Of a stretch of 64,000 bases of DNA, positions 26,288 through 34,710 are shown in pieces. The notes beneath the pieces are model-generated. The model saw only the letters and a list, made by a program, of their open reading frames with translations, was not told where the DNA came from and did no database searches. Origin of the DNA: Jeotgalibacillus marinus. Lineage in GTDB: Bacteria; Bacillota; Bacilli; Bacillales; Jeotgalibacillaceae. The stretch's first letter is position 1, and every line of letters starts with the position of its first letter. Position numbers and translations under genes: made by a program. The stretch is taken from the NCBI RefSeq assembly GCF_040801915.1, contig NZ_JBFMIA010000003.1, forward strand, positions 248,001-312,000, written 5' to 3'.

Positions 26288-28029
26288 CCTTTCACCCCAA
26301 TCATTTCATGCAGTCCTTTCCCTGGTGCTACCATTGGATACACATTCTCCATTTGCTCTACTCTACAATCGATCAAAGCTGGTTTGTTTGATGCAAATAT
26401 TTTTTTAAATACTTCCTCAGCCTCTTCGCATGTCTCAACTTTATAGCCTTCAATTTCATATGCATCAGCTAATTTAACAAAATCAGGTTGTGATGGAAGC
26501 AATGACTCTGAGTAACGTTCTTCATAGAACGATTCTTGCCATTGACGAACCATACCAAGACATTGATTGTTTAAAATAATTATTTTTACAGGGAATTGAT
26601 TTTCTTGAAGCAATGATAATTCTTGTGAAGTCATTTGAAACCCACCATCTCCCGTAAATGCCACGACTGTTTCAGTTGGTTTGGCAATTTGTGCGCCAAT
26701 CGCCGCTGGGAATCCGAAGCCCATTGTGCCAAGACCACCTGAAGTAACCCAATGATCTGGATGATTGAATTGATAAAATTGCGCTGCCCACATTTGATGC
26801 TGCCCCACATCAGTTGTTACAATCGCATTTCCCTTTGTATGGCGATGAACAAGTTCAATAACTTCTTGAGGTAACATTTTTTTTGATTCATTTGTATACT
26901 GTAATGGGTAGTCACGCTTCATTTCATTCAACTTGTTCAGCCATGGTTCAATGGATAGTTTTTCAATTTTTAATTTTAAAAGCGCTTGAATTGCTTCTTT
27001 TGCATCTGCAACAATTGGAATCGCTGTATCCACATTTTTTCCGATTTCAGCCGGATCAATGTCGATATGAACAACTGTTGCATTTCGTGCAAAATGCTCA
27101 AGGTTACCCGTTAAACGATCATCAAATCGAGCACCGATATTGATGAGAAGATCAGCTTCATAAATGGCCATATTCGCCGTGTAGGTTCCATGCATACCTG
27201 CCATCCCTAAGAATTGAGGATGATTCCCTGGGATACTTCCAAGACCAAGTAATGTATTAGTTACTGGAATTCCAGTCTTCTCAACCAGTTGAACGAATTC
27301 ATTTGTTGCTTTGCCATGTAAAATACCAGCACCTGCTAAAATCAATGGCTTTTTCGCTCGTTGAAGAGCTTGTGTTACCTTTTTTATTTGTAAATAGCTG
27401 GGCGATGTCGTCGGCTGGTATCCAGGTAGATTCAATTCAGGCACCTTGACATCAGATGTTGTAAACACTTCATTTGATATGTTCTTAGGGATATCAACGA
27501 GTACCGGTCCTGGTCTACCGGTAGAAGCAATATGAAATGCTTCATGGATGATTCTTGGAAGGTCCTTCACATTTTTCACTTGATAATTGTGCTTCGTAAT
27601 TGGCTGAGTAATGCCCATGATATCAGCTTCTTGAAAAGCATCTGTGCCTATTACCGCACTTGCTACTTGACCGGTAAAAACAACTAAAGGAAGAGAGTCC
27701 ATCATCGCATCGGCAATTCCCGTTACAAGATTTGTTGCACCAGGCCCGGAAGTTGCGATAACAACCCCCGTTTTTCCTGAGACTCTTGCATATCCTTCTG
27801 CCGCATGAATCGCACCTTGCTCATGTCTTGCTAAAATATGTGGGATAGGATTTTTATAAAGTGCATCATAGATTGGGAGTACCGCTCCACCTGGGTATCC
27901 AAATATCATGTCTACACCTTCATTTTGTAGAGACTGGATAAATACATCCGAACCTTGAAGTTTCGACTTAGGTTTCTCATCACCCATTACTTGTGCTTTT
28001 TCCTGTTTTACATTGATATTTACGCCCAT
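26284..28029 (-). CDS. ilvB: Acetolactate synthase large (catalytic) subunit
   Basis: A 581-residue ThDP- and FAD-dependent enzyme that makes acetolactate or acetohydroxybutyrate. The ThDP glutamate lies in the FGYPGGAVLPIYDAL...HEQGAIHAAEGYAR region. The Mg/ThDP motif is TGDGGFQMTSQELSLLQENQ to NN (about 465-490). The N-terminal extension of about 25 residues before the first conserved block is ordinary for bacilli. The ATG lies about 60 nt downstream of the T-box terminator with AGAGGGGG as ribosome-binding site. Confidence 0.96.
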   Translation of the reverse strand: MGVNINVKQEKAQVMGDEKPKSKLQGSDVFIQSLQNEGVDMIFGYPGGAVLPIYDALYKNPIPHILARHEQGAIHAAEGYARVSGKTGVVIATSGPGATNLVTGIADAMMDSLPLVVFTGQVASAVIGTDAFQEADIMGITQPITKHNYQVKNVKDLPRIIHEAFHIASTGRPGPVLVDIPKNISNEVFTTSDVKVPELNLPGYQPTTSPSYLQIKKVTQALQRAKKPLILAGAGILHGKATNEFVQLVEKTGIPVTNTLLGLGSIPGNHPQFLGMAGMHGTYTANMAIYEADLLINIGARFDDRLTGNLEHFARNATVVHIDIDPAEIGKNVDTAIPIVADAKEAIQALLKLKIEKLSIEPWLNKLNEMKRDYPLQYTNESKKMLPQEVIELVHRHTKGNAIVTTDVGQHQMWAAQFYQFNHPDHWVTSGGLGTMGFGFPAAIGAQIAKPTETVVAFTGDGGFQMTSQELSLLQENQFPVKIIILNNQCLGMVRQWQESFYEERYSESLLPSQPDFVKLADAYEIEGYKVETCEEAEEVFKKIFASNKPALIDCRVEQMENVYPMVAPGKGLHEMIGVKG

Positions 28030-28088
28030 GCTATAACGCCCCCTCTATGAATCAGTTTGACACGAGAATGAAACGGCGTTGAAACCAT

Positions 28089-28362
28089 AGAAAAAAGCCT
28101 TTTCAGCCCATACAAAAAGATTGCCTTTTGTATAGGGATGAAAAGACTTTTCATGGTACCACCCTATTTCGCAGTTTAAACTGCCTCTTGAACAGATTTA
28201 ACTGTTCTTTTATAACGAACGTAGTAACTACGTCCGAGAGCATCTACTATGACGTTCAATGCTCCACTCCGAGGTGATGTCACGATTAGCAGCAATACCA
28301 GCTTCCACCATAACTGGCTCTCTGTAAATGCAGATGCATAATCACTTTTTCCTCATCATTGA
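28089..28362 (-). promoter_or_regulatory. T-box riboswitch controlling ilvB and downstream genes
   Basis: Read on the minus strand, this leader has the T-box hallmarks in order. Stem I begins near GATGAGG (28351-28360), the AGAGAG motif follows TTTAC (about 28316-28324), and GGTGGAAGC lies in the apical part. The specifier region is GACATCACC. The T-box core AGGGTGGTACC lies at 28155-28165, and a strong intrinsic terminator runs from 28091 to 28146 (CTTTTCATCCC... pairing with ...GGGCTGAAAAG, then a T run). ATC (28276-28278), an isoleucine codon followed by A, is the likely specifier. An overlapping CTC (leucine) is less likely because it pairs with GAGG at the stem base. Confidence 0.92.
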
Positions 28363-28417
28363 TTTTACCTATTATTGTTTTACCATATGACAGTAATCAG
28401 TAATTTGATACATATGG

Positions 28418-29317
28418 TTATCCAATATTTAATTTTGAATTGGATACTTTCACACCGTCATCAACAACTAAGTCTCTAAATGCTTTAAGAAGTTCATTTG
28501 TGATAACACCTGGTTTACCTGTTCCGATTGACCTTCCATCTACTTTGACAACAGCAATGACCTCAGCAGCAGTTCCTGTTAAGAATACTTCATCTGCTAC
28601 ATAAACATCATGTTGAGTAAAAACCGCTTCTTCCATGGAGTAACCTTTTTCTCTTGCTAGTTCAATTATCGCGTTTCGGGTAATCCCCTCTAATGCTCCA
28701 ACATAACCTGGAGGCGTTATAATACGATTATTTTGAATGATAAATATGTTATCGGCAGAACCTTCAGCTACATAGCCTTGATCATTCAGCATTAACGCTT
28801 CAGGTACACCTGCTAATCCAGCCTCAATTTTCACTAAGATATTGTTTAAATAGTTAAGTGATTTTACTTTCGGACTGAGTACATCAGAACGGTTTCTTCT
28901 GCTTGCAGCCGTTACAATTTCAAGTCCGCTGTCGTATAGCTCTTTTGGGAATAGTGATAAGGACTCTGCAATCACTATGACATTCGGCCGCTTACAAGAA
29001 AATGGGTCTAAGCTAAGGTTGCCGATCCCACGAGAAACAACTAATCGAAGATATGCATTTGATAAATTGTTTTTACGTAATGTCTCAAGTACAATTTCAG
29101 TCATCTCTTCAGTTGTATAAGGAACATCTAACAAGATTGACTTTGCAGAATCATAAAGTCGAACCAAGTGTTCTTTTAAACGAAAGACGTTGCCGTTGTA
29201 GGATCGAATGCCCTCGAACACCCCATCTCCGTATAAAAATCCATGATCGTAAACCGAAACGACGGCATTCTCTTTGGAAACATACTCGCCATTTATAAAA
29301 ATTAATTGTTCACTCAC
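28418..29317 (-). CDS. ilvE: Branched-chain amino acid aminotransferase
   Basis: A 299-residue class IV PLP aminotransferase that makes the last transamination for leucine, isoleucine and valine. Motifs are SVYDHGFLYGDGVFEGIRSYNG (about 23-44), the PLP lysine in SPKVKSLNYLNNILVKIEA, and EGSADNIFII. An ATG six codons upstream has no ribosome-binding site. I choose GTG 29317 because GGAAGG lies 10 nt before it. It is upstream of the T-box leader, so it has its own promoter and escapes the T-box. A D-amino-acid transaminase is an alternative but less likely here. Confidence 0.88.
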   Translation of the reverse strand: MSEQLIFINGEYVSKENAVVSVYDHGFLYGDGVFEGIRSYNGNVFRLKEHLVRLYDSAKSILLDVPYTTEEMTEIVLETLRKNNLSNAYLRLVVSRGIGNLSLDPFSCKRPNVIVIAESLSLFPKELYDSGLEIVTAASRRNRSDVLSPKVKSLNYLNNILVKIEAGLAGVPEALMLNDQGYVAEGSADNIFIIQNNRIITPPGYVGALEGITRNAIIELAREKGYSMEEAVFTQHDVYVADEVFLTGTAAEVIAVVKVDGRSIGTGKPGVITNELLKAFRDLVVDDGVKVSNSKLNIG

Positions 29318-29555
29318 TTTTATCAATCCTTCCATTAACCGTTACTACCAGTTTGTAAAACTTGATGTATATGAATTGTTGCCAATCATAACGCGGATAA
29401 AGAAGGGCGTCAACAGTGTTTTTTATAATTTTTACACAAATTAGAATATTAAACTGATTGTATGCGTTTACATATTTGATGTATCAACTTTTCAATAAAA
29501 TAAAAATAATTTTAGAAAACATCACTGAATGACCGTTCAGCAATGGGTTTTAATA

Positions 29556-29592
29556 CAAAAAACAGCCCATCAAATTTTGATGGACTGTTTTT
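29556..29592 (-). terminator. Terminator of ylaH
   Basis: Inverted repeat AAAAACAGTCCATCA / TGATGGGCTGTTTTTT on the minus strand, directly after the ylaH stop. Confidence 0.87.
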
Positions 29593-29593
29593 G

Positions 29594-29905
29594 TTAGATC
29601 GTACCTTTTGCTTGTTCTCTGCGCAATCGGATTTTATAGATGATTAAAATTAACGCGGCAATGATCAACCCTTCTGTTACAGGAAGGAAAATTGCTAGGA
29701 ATGTTAAAATTGTACATCCAGCAAATAGAAAAAGATAAATCAACGCAGATTTTAAAGGCGGTAGCTTTTTCGCGAATCCTAGCTTGTAGACTAGAATAGA
29801 TAAAGCAATAATGGTGATATATAGAAGCCACATACCCAATTCTGGATTGACTTCCACACGGTACAAGGCTGGAAAAAACGATAAACGATCCTCCACATTG
29901 ACCAT
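29594..29905 (-). CDS. ylaH: YlaH-like membrane protein
   Basis: A 103-residue protein with three predicted membrane helices (about 23-41, 51-72 and 74-92) and a basic C-terminus, matching YlaH in size and position after typA. Its function is unknown. I prefer the ATG at 29905 (AGGAG 9 nt upstream) over the TTG two codons earlier. It follows typA by 22 bp, so it is probably co-transcribed with it. Confidence 0.78.
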   Translation of the reverse strand: MVNVEDRLSFFPALYRVEVNPELGMWLLYITIIALSILVYKLGFAKKLPPLKSALIYLFLFAGCTILTFLAIFLPVTEGLIIAALILIIYKIRLRREQAKGTI

Positions 29906-29927
29906 GCACAATCACTCCTATCGTAGA

Positions 29928-31769
29928 TTAGTTCGTTTCGGCAGTCTTTTTCTTTTTCTGTGAACGTTCACGCTCACTCTTATCAAGAATTTTTTTACGA
30001 AGACGGATTGATTCTGGTGTAATTTCACAGAGCTCATCGTCGTTCAAGTATTCTAAAGATTCTTCAAGCGTCATGATACGCGCTTTCTTTAGTGTTGTTG
30101 TTTGCTCTTTATTAGCAGATCGAATGTTGTTCGCTGCTTTAATTTTTGTCACATTAACGGTTAAGTCATTGTCACGTGTGTGTTGACCGACAATCATGCC
30201 TTCATACACTTCTTTACCAGGTTCTACGAAAATCGTCCCGCGGTCTTCAACACCTAAAATCGCATATTGAGAAGCTTGTCCTTTATCCATTGAGACAAGA
30301 ACACCTTCACGACGACCGCCTACACGACCTGTTTGCATTGGCTGGTAGCTATCAAACGAGTGGTTAATAATTCCATACCCGCGTGTAAGCGTTAGAAATT
30401 CCGTTGTGTACCCAATAAGACCACGTGCAGGAATCATGAATACTAATCGAACTTGACCATTACCATTATTAACCATGTCGAGCATTTCGCCTTTACGCTC
30501 ACCCATAGATTCAATAACAGAACCTACGTACTCTTCTGGAATATCGATTTGTACACGCTCAACAGGTTCGCTGCGAACACCATCGATATCACGAACAATC
30601 ACTTCAGGTTTTGATACTTGTAGTTCAAACCCTTCCCGGCGCATGTTTTCAATTAAAATTGAAAGGTGAAGCTCTCCTCGTCCTGAAACAACCCACGCAT
30701 CAGGTGAGTCTGTGTTTTCAACACGAAGACTAACATCTGTTTCAAGCTGTGCACGAAGACGTTCTTCAATTTTACGTGATGTTACAAATTTACCTTCACG
30801 ACCTGCAAACGGACTGTTGTTTACAAGGAACGTCATTTGAAGAGTTGGTTCATCTATGCGAAGAACCGGAAGAGCATCTTGGTGCTCAATTGGACAAACA
30901 GTTTCTCCAACGTTGATATCTTCCATTCCTGATACAGCAATCAGATCACCAGCTTGTGCTTTTTGAATTTCAACACGCTTTAGACCAAAGAAGCCAAATA
31001 TTTTTGTCACACGGAAGTTCTTAACTTTTCCATCAAGCTTCATCAATGCAACTTGTTGTCCTACTTCCATCGTTCCGCGGAAGACGCGACCGATTCCAAT
31101 ACGACCAACGTAGTCGTTATAATCAAGCAGTGCAACTTGAAATTGAAGTGGGTCTTCACTATTATCGATTGGAGCTGGAATACTTTCAACAATTGAATCG
31201 TAAAGTGATTCCATTGTTTCGTCTTGCTGTTCAGGGTCAAGACTAGCCGTTCCATTAATAGCAGATGCATAAACAACAGGGAATTCCAATTGTTCCTCGT
31301 TCGCATCCAACTCGATAAATAAGTTAATGACTTCGTCAATCACTCCGGCTGGACGAGCTGCATCGCGGTCGATTTTGTTAACAACAACGATTGGGGTTAA
31401 ATTTTGCTCAAGTGCTTTTTTCAACACAAAACGCGTTTGCGGCATACAACCTTCATATGCATCAACAACGAGTAAAACACCATCAACCATCTTCATAATA
31501 CGCTCTACTTCACCACCGAAATCGGCGTGTCCTGGCGTATCCAAAATATTGATACGAGTATCTTTGTATTGAATCGCAGTATTTTTCGCTAAAATTGTAA
31601 TACCGCGCTCTCTTTCTAGGTCATTTGAATCCATCGCACGTTCTTCTACATGCTCATTTGAACGGAAGATACCAGATTGCTTAAGTAACTGGTCAACCAA
31701 TGTCGTTTTTCCATGGTCAACGTGAGCGATGATTGCAATATTGCGTAGATCCTGTCTTAACTTTGTCAT
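29928..31769 (-). CDS. typA: Ribosome-associated GTPase TypA/BipA
   Basis: A 613-residue translational GTPase. The G domain has AHVDHGKTTLVDQLL (P-loop), RERGITI (switch I), DTPGHADFGGEV (G3) and VVNKIDR (G4). It is followed by the beta-barrel domain II, EF-G-like domains III and V, and the BipA-specific C-terminal domain with a very basic tail. It acts in 50S ribosome biogenesis and stress or cold adaptation. The ATG follows AGGAGTG. Confidence 0.97.
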   Translation of the reverse strand: MTKLRQDLRNIAIIAHVDHGKTTLVDQLLKQSGIFRSNEHVEERAMDSNDLERERGITILAKNTAIQYKDTRINILDTPGHADFGGEVERIMKMVDGVLLVVDAYEGCMPQTRFVLKKALEQNLTPIVVVNKIDRDAARPAGVIDEVINLFIELDANEEQLEFPVVYASAINGTASLDPEQQDETMESLYDSIVESIPAPIDNSEDPLQFQVALLDYNDYVGRIGIGRVFRGTMEVGQQVALMKLDGKVKNFRVTKIFGFFGLKRVEIQKAQAGDLIAVSGMEDINVGETVCPIEHQDALPVLRIDEPTLQMTFLVNNSPFAGREGKFVTSRKIEERLRAQLETDVSLRVENTDSPDAWVVSGRGELHLSILIENMRREGFELQVSKPEVIVRDIDGVRSEPVERVQIDIPEEYVGSVIESMGERKGEMLDMVNNGNGQVRLVFMIPARGLIGYTTEFLTLTRGYGIINHSFDSYQPMQTGRVGGRREGVLVSMDKGQASQYAILGVEDRGTIFVEPGKEVYEGMIVGQHTRDNDLTVNVTKIKAANNIRSANKEQTTTLKKARIMTLEESLEYLNDDELCEITPESIRLRKKILDKSERERSQKKKKTAETN

Positions 31770-31878
31770 TATTTCACTCCTGAATGCTTTTTTAAGCCTT
31801 ATTAACTGTATTATTATATCACATAAGGTAGAAATACAAAAACGAATTATGTAAAATAGGCGTAAGGAGGTTGTTTAC

Positions 31879-32067
31879 GTGAAAAATGGAAACGGTATCT
31901 TTATTCTTTATGCATTTGCGGCAGTCCTTGCAATGACTGGTGTTGGAATAGCAGTTGGAGAACGAAATTTGGCAGGAATTTTTCTTTCAATCATCGTGTT
32001 AATCGCTGTATTCGGTATGGGATTTAAAACAAAAAAGAAATTTAGAGAAGCACAACAATCACAATGA
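31879..32067 (+). CDS. ylaF: YlaF-like small membrane protein
   Basis: A 62-residue protein with two membrane helices (about 6-24 and 29-47) and a Lys-rich tail. Length, position beside typA and pattern (GERNLAGIFLSIIVLI) fit YlaF. The function is unknown. The start is GTG, after AAGGAGG. Confidence 0.8.
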   Translation: MKNGNGIFILYAFAAVLAMTGVGIAVGERNLAGIFLSIIVLIAVFGMGFKTKKKFREAQQSQ

Positions 32068-32073
32068 TGAACG

Positions 32074-32113
32074 AAAAATGCCGAACCCTGATTGACTAAG
32101 GTTCGGCATTTTT
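32074..32113. terminator. Bidirectional terminator between ylaF and suhB
   Basis: Inverted repeat AAAAATGCCGAACC / GGTTCGGCATTTTT between convergent genes. Confidence 0.9.
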
Positions 32114-32115
32114 CA

Positions 32116-32925
32116 TTATGATTTTGGTAACTTTTCTTTTAAATAGTGTTCATAAATTATTTTATGGACTGCTGGATTCCCAGCGAAAACGGACGCTTTA
32201 GACAATAATGTGTGTGGTTGATTAAATAAATCTGTCACGATCCCTCCGACTTCTTCGATAATGACCTTTCCTCCAGCGATGTCCCATGGTGATAATCTCA
32301 TCGTCAAATAACCATCGATACGACCAGTAGCAATATAAGCCATTTCAAGAGCAGCAGAACCATATGACCTCGTTCCTCTCACCTTATGTACAAGTGGACC
32401 AAACACCTCATATGGCACCCGATCATGAGGTGTGACCCATGTTGTATTTAGTGCAAGTATCGATTCTTCTAACTTAACGTCTTTGAGCATCTCTAGTTTG
32501 GAGTTATTTAAATAAGCCCCATGCCCTTTATGTGCATGATAGAGCTCATCTAATACAACATCATATATGTACCCTAACATCCCTACACCATCTTCATAAA
32601 TGCCAACTGAAATGGCAAAATTTCGCTGCTGATGGACAAAATTCATCGTACCATCAATTGGGTCAACAATCCAAACAACGCCATCCATCGACGTAAGTTG
32701 ATCACCGTACCCTTCCTCACCCATAATATGGTGAGATGAATCAAATGCATTAATTTTTTCTACAAAAAACTTCTCAATTTCTTTATCCATATTTGTTACA
32801 AGATCATTCGCATCACTTTTCGTTTCAATTTGAAGCTTGTTTCTAAACGAATGACGAATGGTTTCTCCTGCACGATCAATCAGATTTTTTGCGAATAGAT
32901 CAATTTCTTGCCAATTGGTCGTCAT
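32116..32925 (-). CDS. suhB: Inositol-1-monophosphatase family protein (SuhB/YktC)
   Basis: A 269-residue Mg-dependent phosphatase with the family metal-site motifs: the first glutamate in GEEGYGD, WIVDPIDGTMNFVH (about 89-102), and SPWDIAGGKVIIEEVGG (about 213-229). It dephosphorylates inositol monophosphate and possibly other sugar phosphates. The ATG follows AGGAGG. It lies far from the iol genes and in its usual ykt context, so a direct tie to inositol catabolism is not implied. Confidence 0.9.
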   Translation of the reverse strand: MTTNWQEIDLFAKNLIDRAGETIRHSFRNKLQIETKSDANDLVTNMDKEIEKFFVEKINAFDSSHHIMGEEGYGDQLTSMDGVVWIVDPIDGTMNFVHQQRNFAISVGIYEDGVGMLGYIYDVVLDELYHAHKGHGAYLNNSKLEMLKDVKLEESILALNTTWVTPHDRVPYEVFGPLVHKVRGTRSYGSAALEMAYIATGRIDGYLTMRLSPWDIAGGKVIIEEVGGIVTDLFNQPHTLLSKASVFAGNPAVHKIIYEHYLKEKLPKS

Positions 32926-33007
32926 AGGTGTGCCTCCTGGTTAGTAATGTTCTATCTTCAAGACTAGATGAATAATTTAAATGAGGCAAGAAATTCACAC
33001 CATAAAA

Positions 33008-33048
33008 CACAAAGACGAATGCTCTGGGCATCAGGGCATCCGTCTTAA
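33008..33048 (-). terminator. Terminator of the small YkzI-like gene
   Basis: On the minus strand AAGACGGATGC pairs with GCATTCGTCTT, followed by TGTGTTTT. Confidence 0.75.
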
Positions 33049-33090
33049 CTTTGTGTGAAAATGTCATTCATGATTATCGCTCCTCTTGAG

Positions 33091-33288
33091 TCAAGGACCA
33101 TCTGTTAGGCTAAGGAGCTCTTGCCGAATCATACCTAGTTTTTCTTTTGAAGCAGTAATTATGTTCGTATTTTGTTCTTCTAATGCCTCAAACAAAACAG
33201 CTAACTCATAATCCAACTCCATACGTAGAACAGCCATACGTTCAGTTTTTAGATCTCTTTTTCTAGTAACTTGGATGACCTGTTTCAT
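33091..33288 (-). CDS. Small YkzI-like protein
   Basis: A 65-residue, mostly helical, charged protein (KRDLKTERMAVLRMELDYELAVLFEAL). It sits between suhB/yktC and yktB, where B. subtilis has a small gene, ykzI. I make the link mainly from position and size. Coding is supported by GAAGGGG upstream of the ATG and a downstream terminator. The function is unknown. Confidence 0.65.
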   Translation of the reverse strand: MKQVIQVTRKRDLKTERMAVLRMELDYELAVLFEALEEQNTNIITASKEKLGMIRQELLSLTDGP

Positions 33289-33554
33289 GTCCTTGCACCC
33301 CTTCCAGCTTAACCGTTTTGACGGTTTATTTGTTGTTCGACGGATATTTTTATAATTCCATTCTATGCAAAACTTAATGTTTTATTCACCTATAAGAATT
33401 ATGCTACAATAGTACAAACGTTAAGTCTTGTAAGGAAAGGAATTATCTTTTCTTAATGGTATTATCCCCACTTTTACTTTAATTCAAACGAATAGAAAGA
33501 TTTTTTTGACCGATTTGTAAGATTATCTACTGAATTAGAAGGAGAGATGATTAG

Positions 33555-34190
33555 ATGTCAACAGGATTTAGGCAAAGAGATTTTGATGTGTTCAAAATCG
33601 AGGGTTTGGATGGACGTATGGAAGCAATTCAAAAGAAAATTCAACCTAAATTTTCAAGCTTAGGAGAGGAACTAGTCCCTTTTCTTGAAAATCAACTCGA
33701 GCAAGAGATGTATCTACATATTGCAAGACATGCGCGCCGTACAGTAAACCCGCCAAATGATACTTGGATGGCTATTTCATCAAGTAAAAGAGGATATAAA
33801 AAGTTGCCTCATTTTCAAGTTGGTCTATGGGATGATCATCTATTCATCTGGCTTGCATTTATTTATGAACTTCCAGAAAAAGAAAAGATCGCTCAGTCAT
33901 TTATTGAAAATTTTGATGGCGTAATTGCTACAATTCCTCAAGATGGTTGGATTTCATCTGACCATATGAAAAAAGAAGGTAAAAAAGTTAGCACGATGAA
34001 TGAAGAAGACTTTCTCCACGTTCTTGAACGTTTTCAAAACGTAAAAAAAGCGGAGCTACTTATCGGTAAACGATTGTTTCCGAGTGATAACATAGTGATG
34101 GATCAACAGGCATTGATTGTTGAAATAAAGTCAACTTATAAAAAATTGCTTCCATTGTATCGTCAGTCAGTTTTAGCACAAAATAAATAA
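33555..34190 (+). CDS. yktB: YktB-family protein (DUF1054)
   Basis: A 211-residue soluble protein matching the YktB family. It opens GFRQRDFDVFKIEGLDGRM, then has HIARHARRTVNPPNDTWMAIS, GYKKLPHFQVGLWDDHLFIWLAFI and a late LLIGKRLF. There is no known biochemical role. AAGGAGAG precedes the ATG. Confidence 0.88.
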   Translation: MSTGFRQRDFDVFKIEGLDGRMEAIQKKIQPKFSSLGEELVPFLENQLEQEMYLHIARHARRTVNPPNDTWMAISSSKRGYKKLPHFQVGLWDDHLFIWLAFIYELPEKEKIAQSFIENFDGVIATIPQDGWISSDHMKKEGKKVSTMNEEDFLHVLERFQNVKKAELLIGKRLFPSDNIVMDQQALIVEIKSTYKKLLPLYRQSVLAQNK

Positions 34191-34224
34191 AGAGTAGGTC
34201 GAGTACTCGACCTACTCTTTATTT
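34185..34224. terminator. Bidirectional terminator between yktB and yktA
   Basis: A perfect 20-bp palindrome arm, AAATAAAGAGTAGGTCGAGT, and its complement between convergent genes. Confidence 0.92.
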
Positions 34225-34495
34225 ATTTCATTGATAAACGTTCATTTGTTTCCTTACTTTTTGCTTTTTTAACAACTTGGTACGTTGATAAACCACTCAC
34301 ATCTTGAAATTCCCTATCGATCGTCTTTTCTTCAGATTTGCTTGGTACAATTTCTTTATACCTCTTATACACAGCCATAAATTCTTCACGGGGAACGCTT
34401 TTTTCGTAAGCACGTTCAACTATATCAAAGAATTTCATAACGTCTATGGTTTCTTCAGTAGACCAATCAATTGAGATTGGATATTGATATTCCAT
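34223..34495 (-). CDS. yktA: YktA, UPF0223 family protein
   Basis: A 90-residue helical protein with the UPF0223 opening EYQYPISIDWSTEETIDVMKFF and the conserved RYKEIVPSKSEEKTIDREF. I place the start at ATG 34495, which has AGGTG in front, rather than six codons upstream. The function is unknown. Confidence 0.85.
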   Translation of the reverse strand: MEYQYPISIDWSTEETIDVMKFFDIVERAYEKSVPREEFMAVYKRYKEIVPSKSEEKTIDREFQDVSGLSTYQVVKKAKSKETNERLSMK

Positions 34496-34710
34496 TTTTT
34501 TCACCTGCTTCATTCAGAATCATCTTTATTGTATCGAACATCCTAACAAGAATAAACACTGCATATGTTAAAGTATTTGTTTTTCGATTCATTTCGATTC
34601 ATTTCAGTTACAGGTCGCTTTTTTCGTTTTCTTTCGACTGCTAAAATGCTATAATTCTTCTGTTATCGTCCTTTAACAGGATGAAAAATCACTTAATGAG
34701 GTGAAAGGGA

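Noticed and set aside
29440..29540. CodY-like box upstream of ilvE (AATTTTAGAAAACAT near 29510)
   Set aside because: It needs a one-base deletion to match the 15-bp CodY consensus; in AT-rich DNA this is not significant.
32116..32925. suhB-type phosphatase as part of the inositol pathway
   Set aside because: It is 21 kb from the iol genes and lies in its usual ykt neighbourhood; inositol catabolism does not require it.
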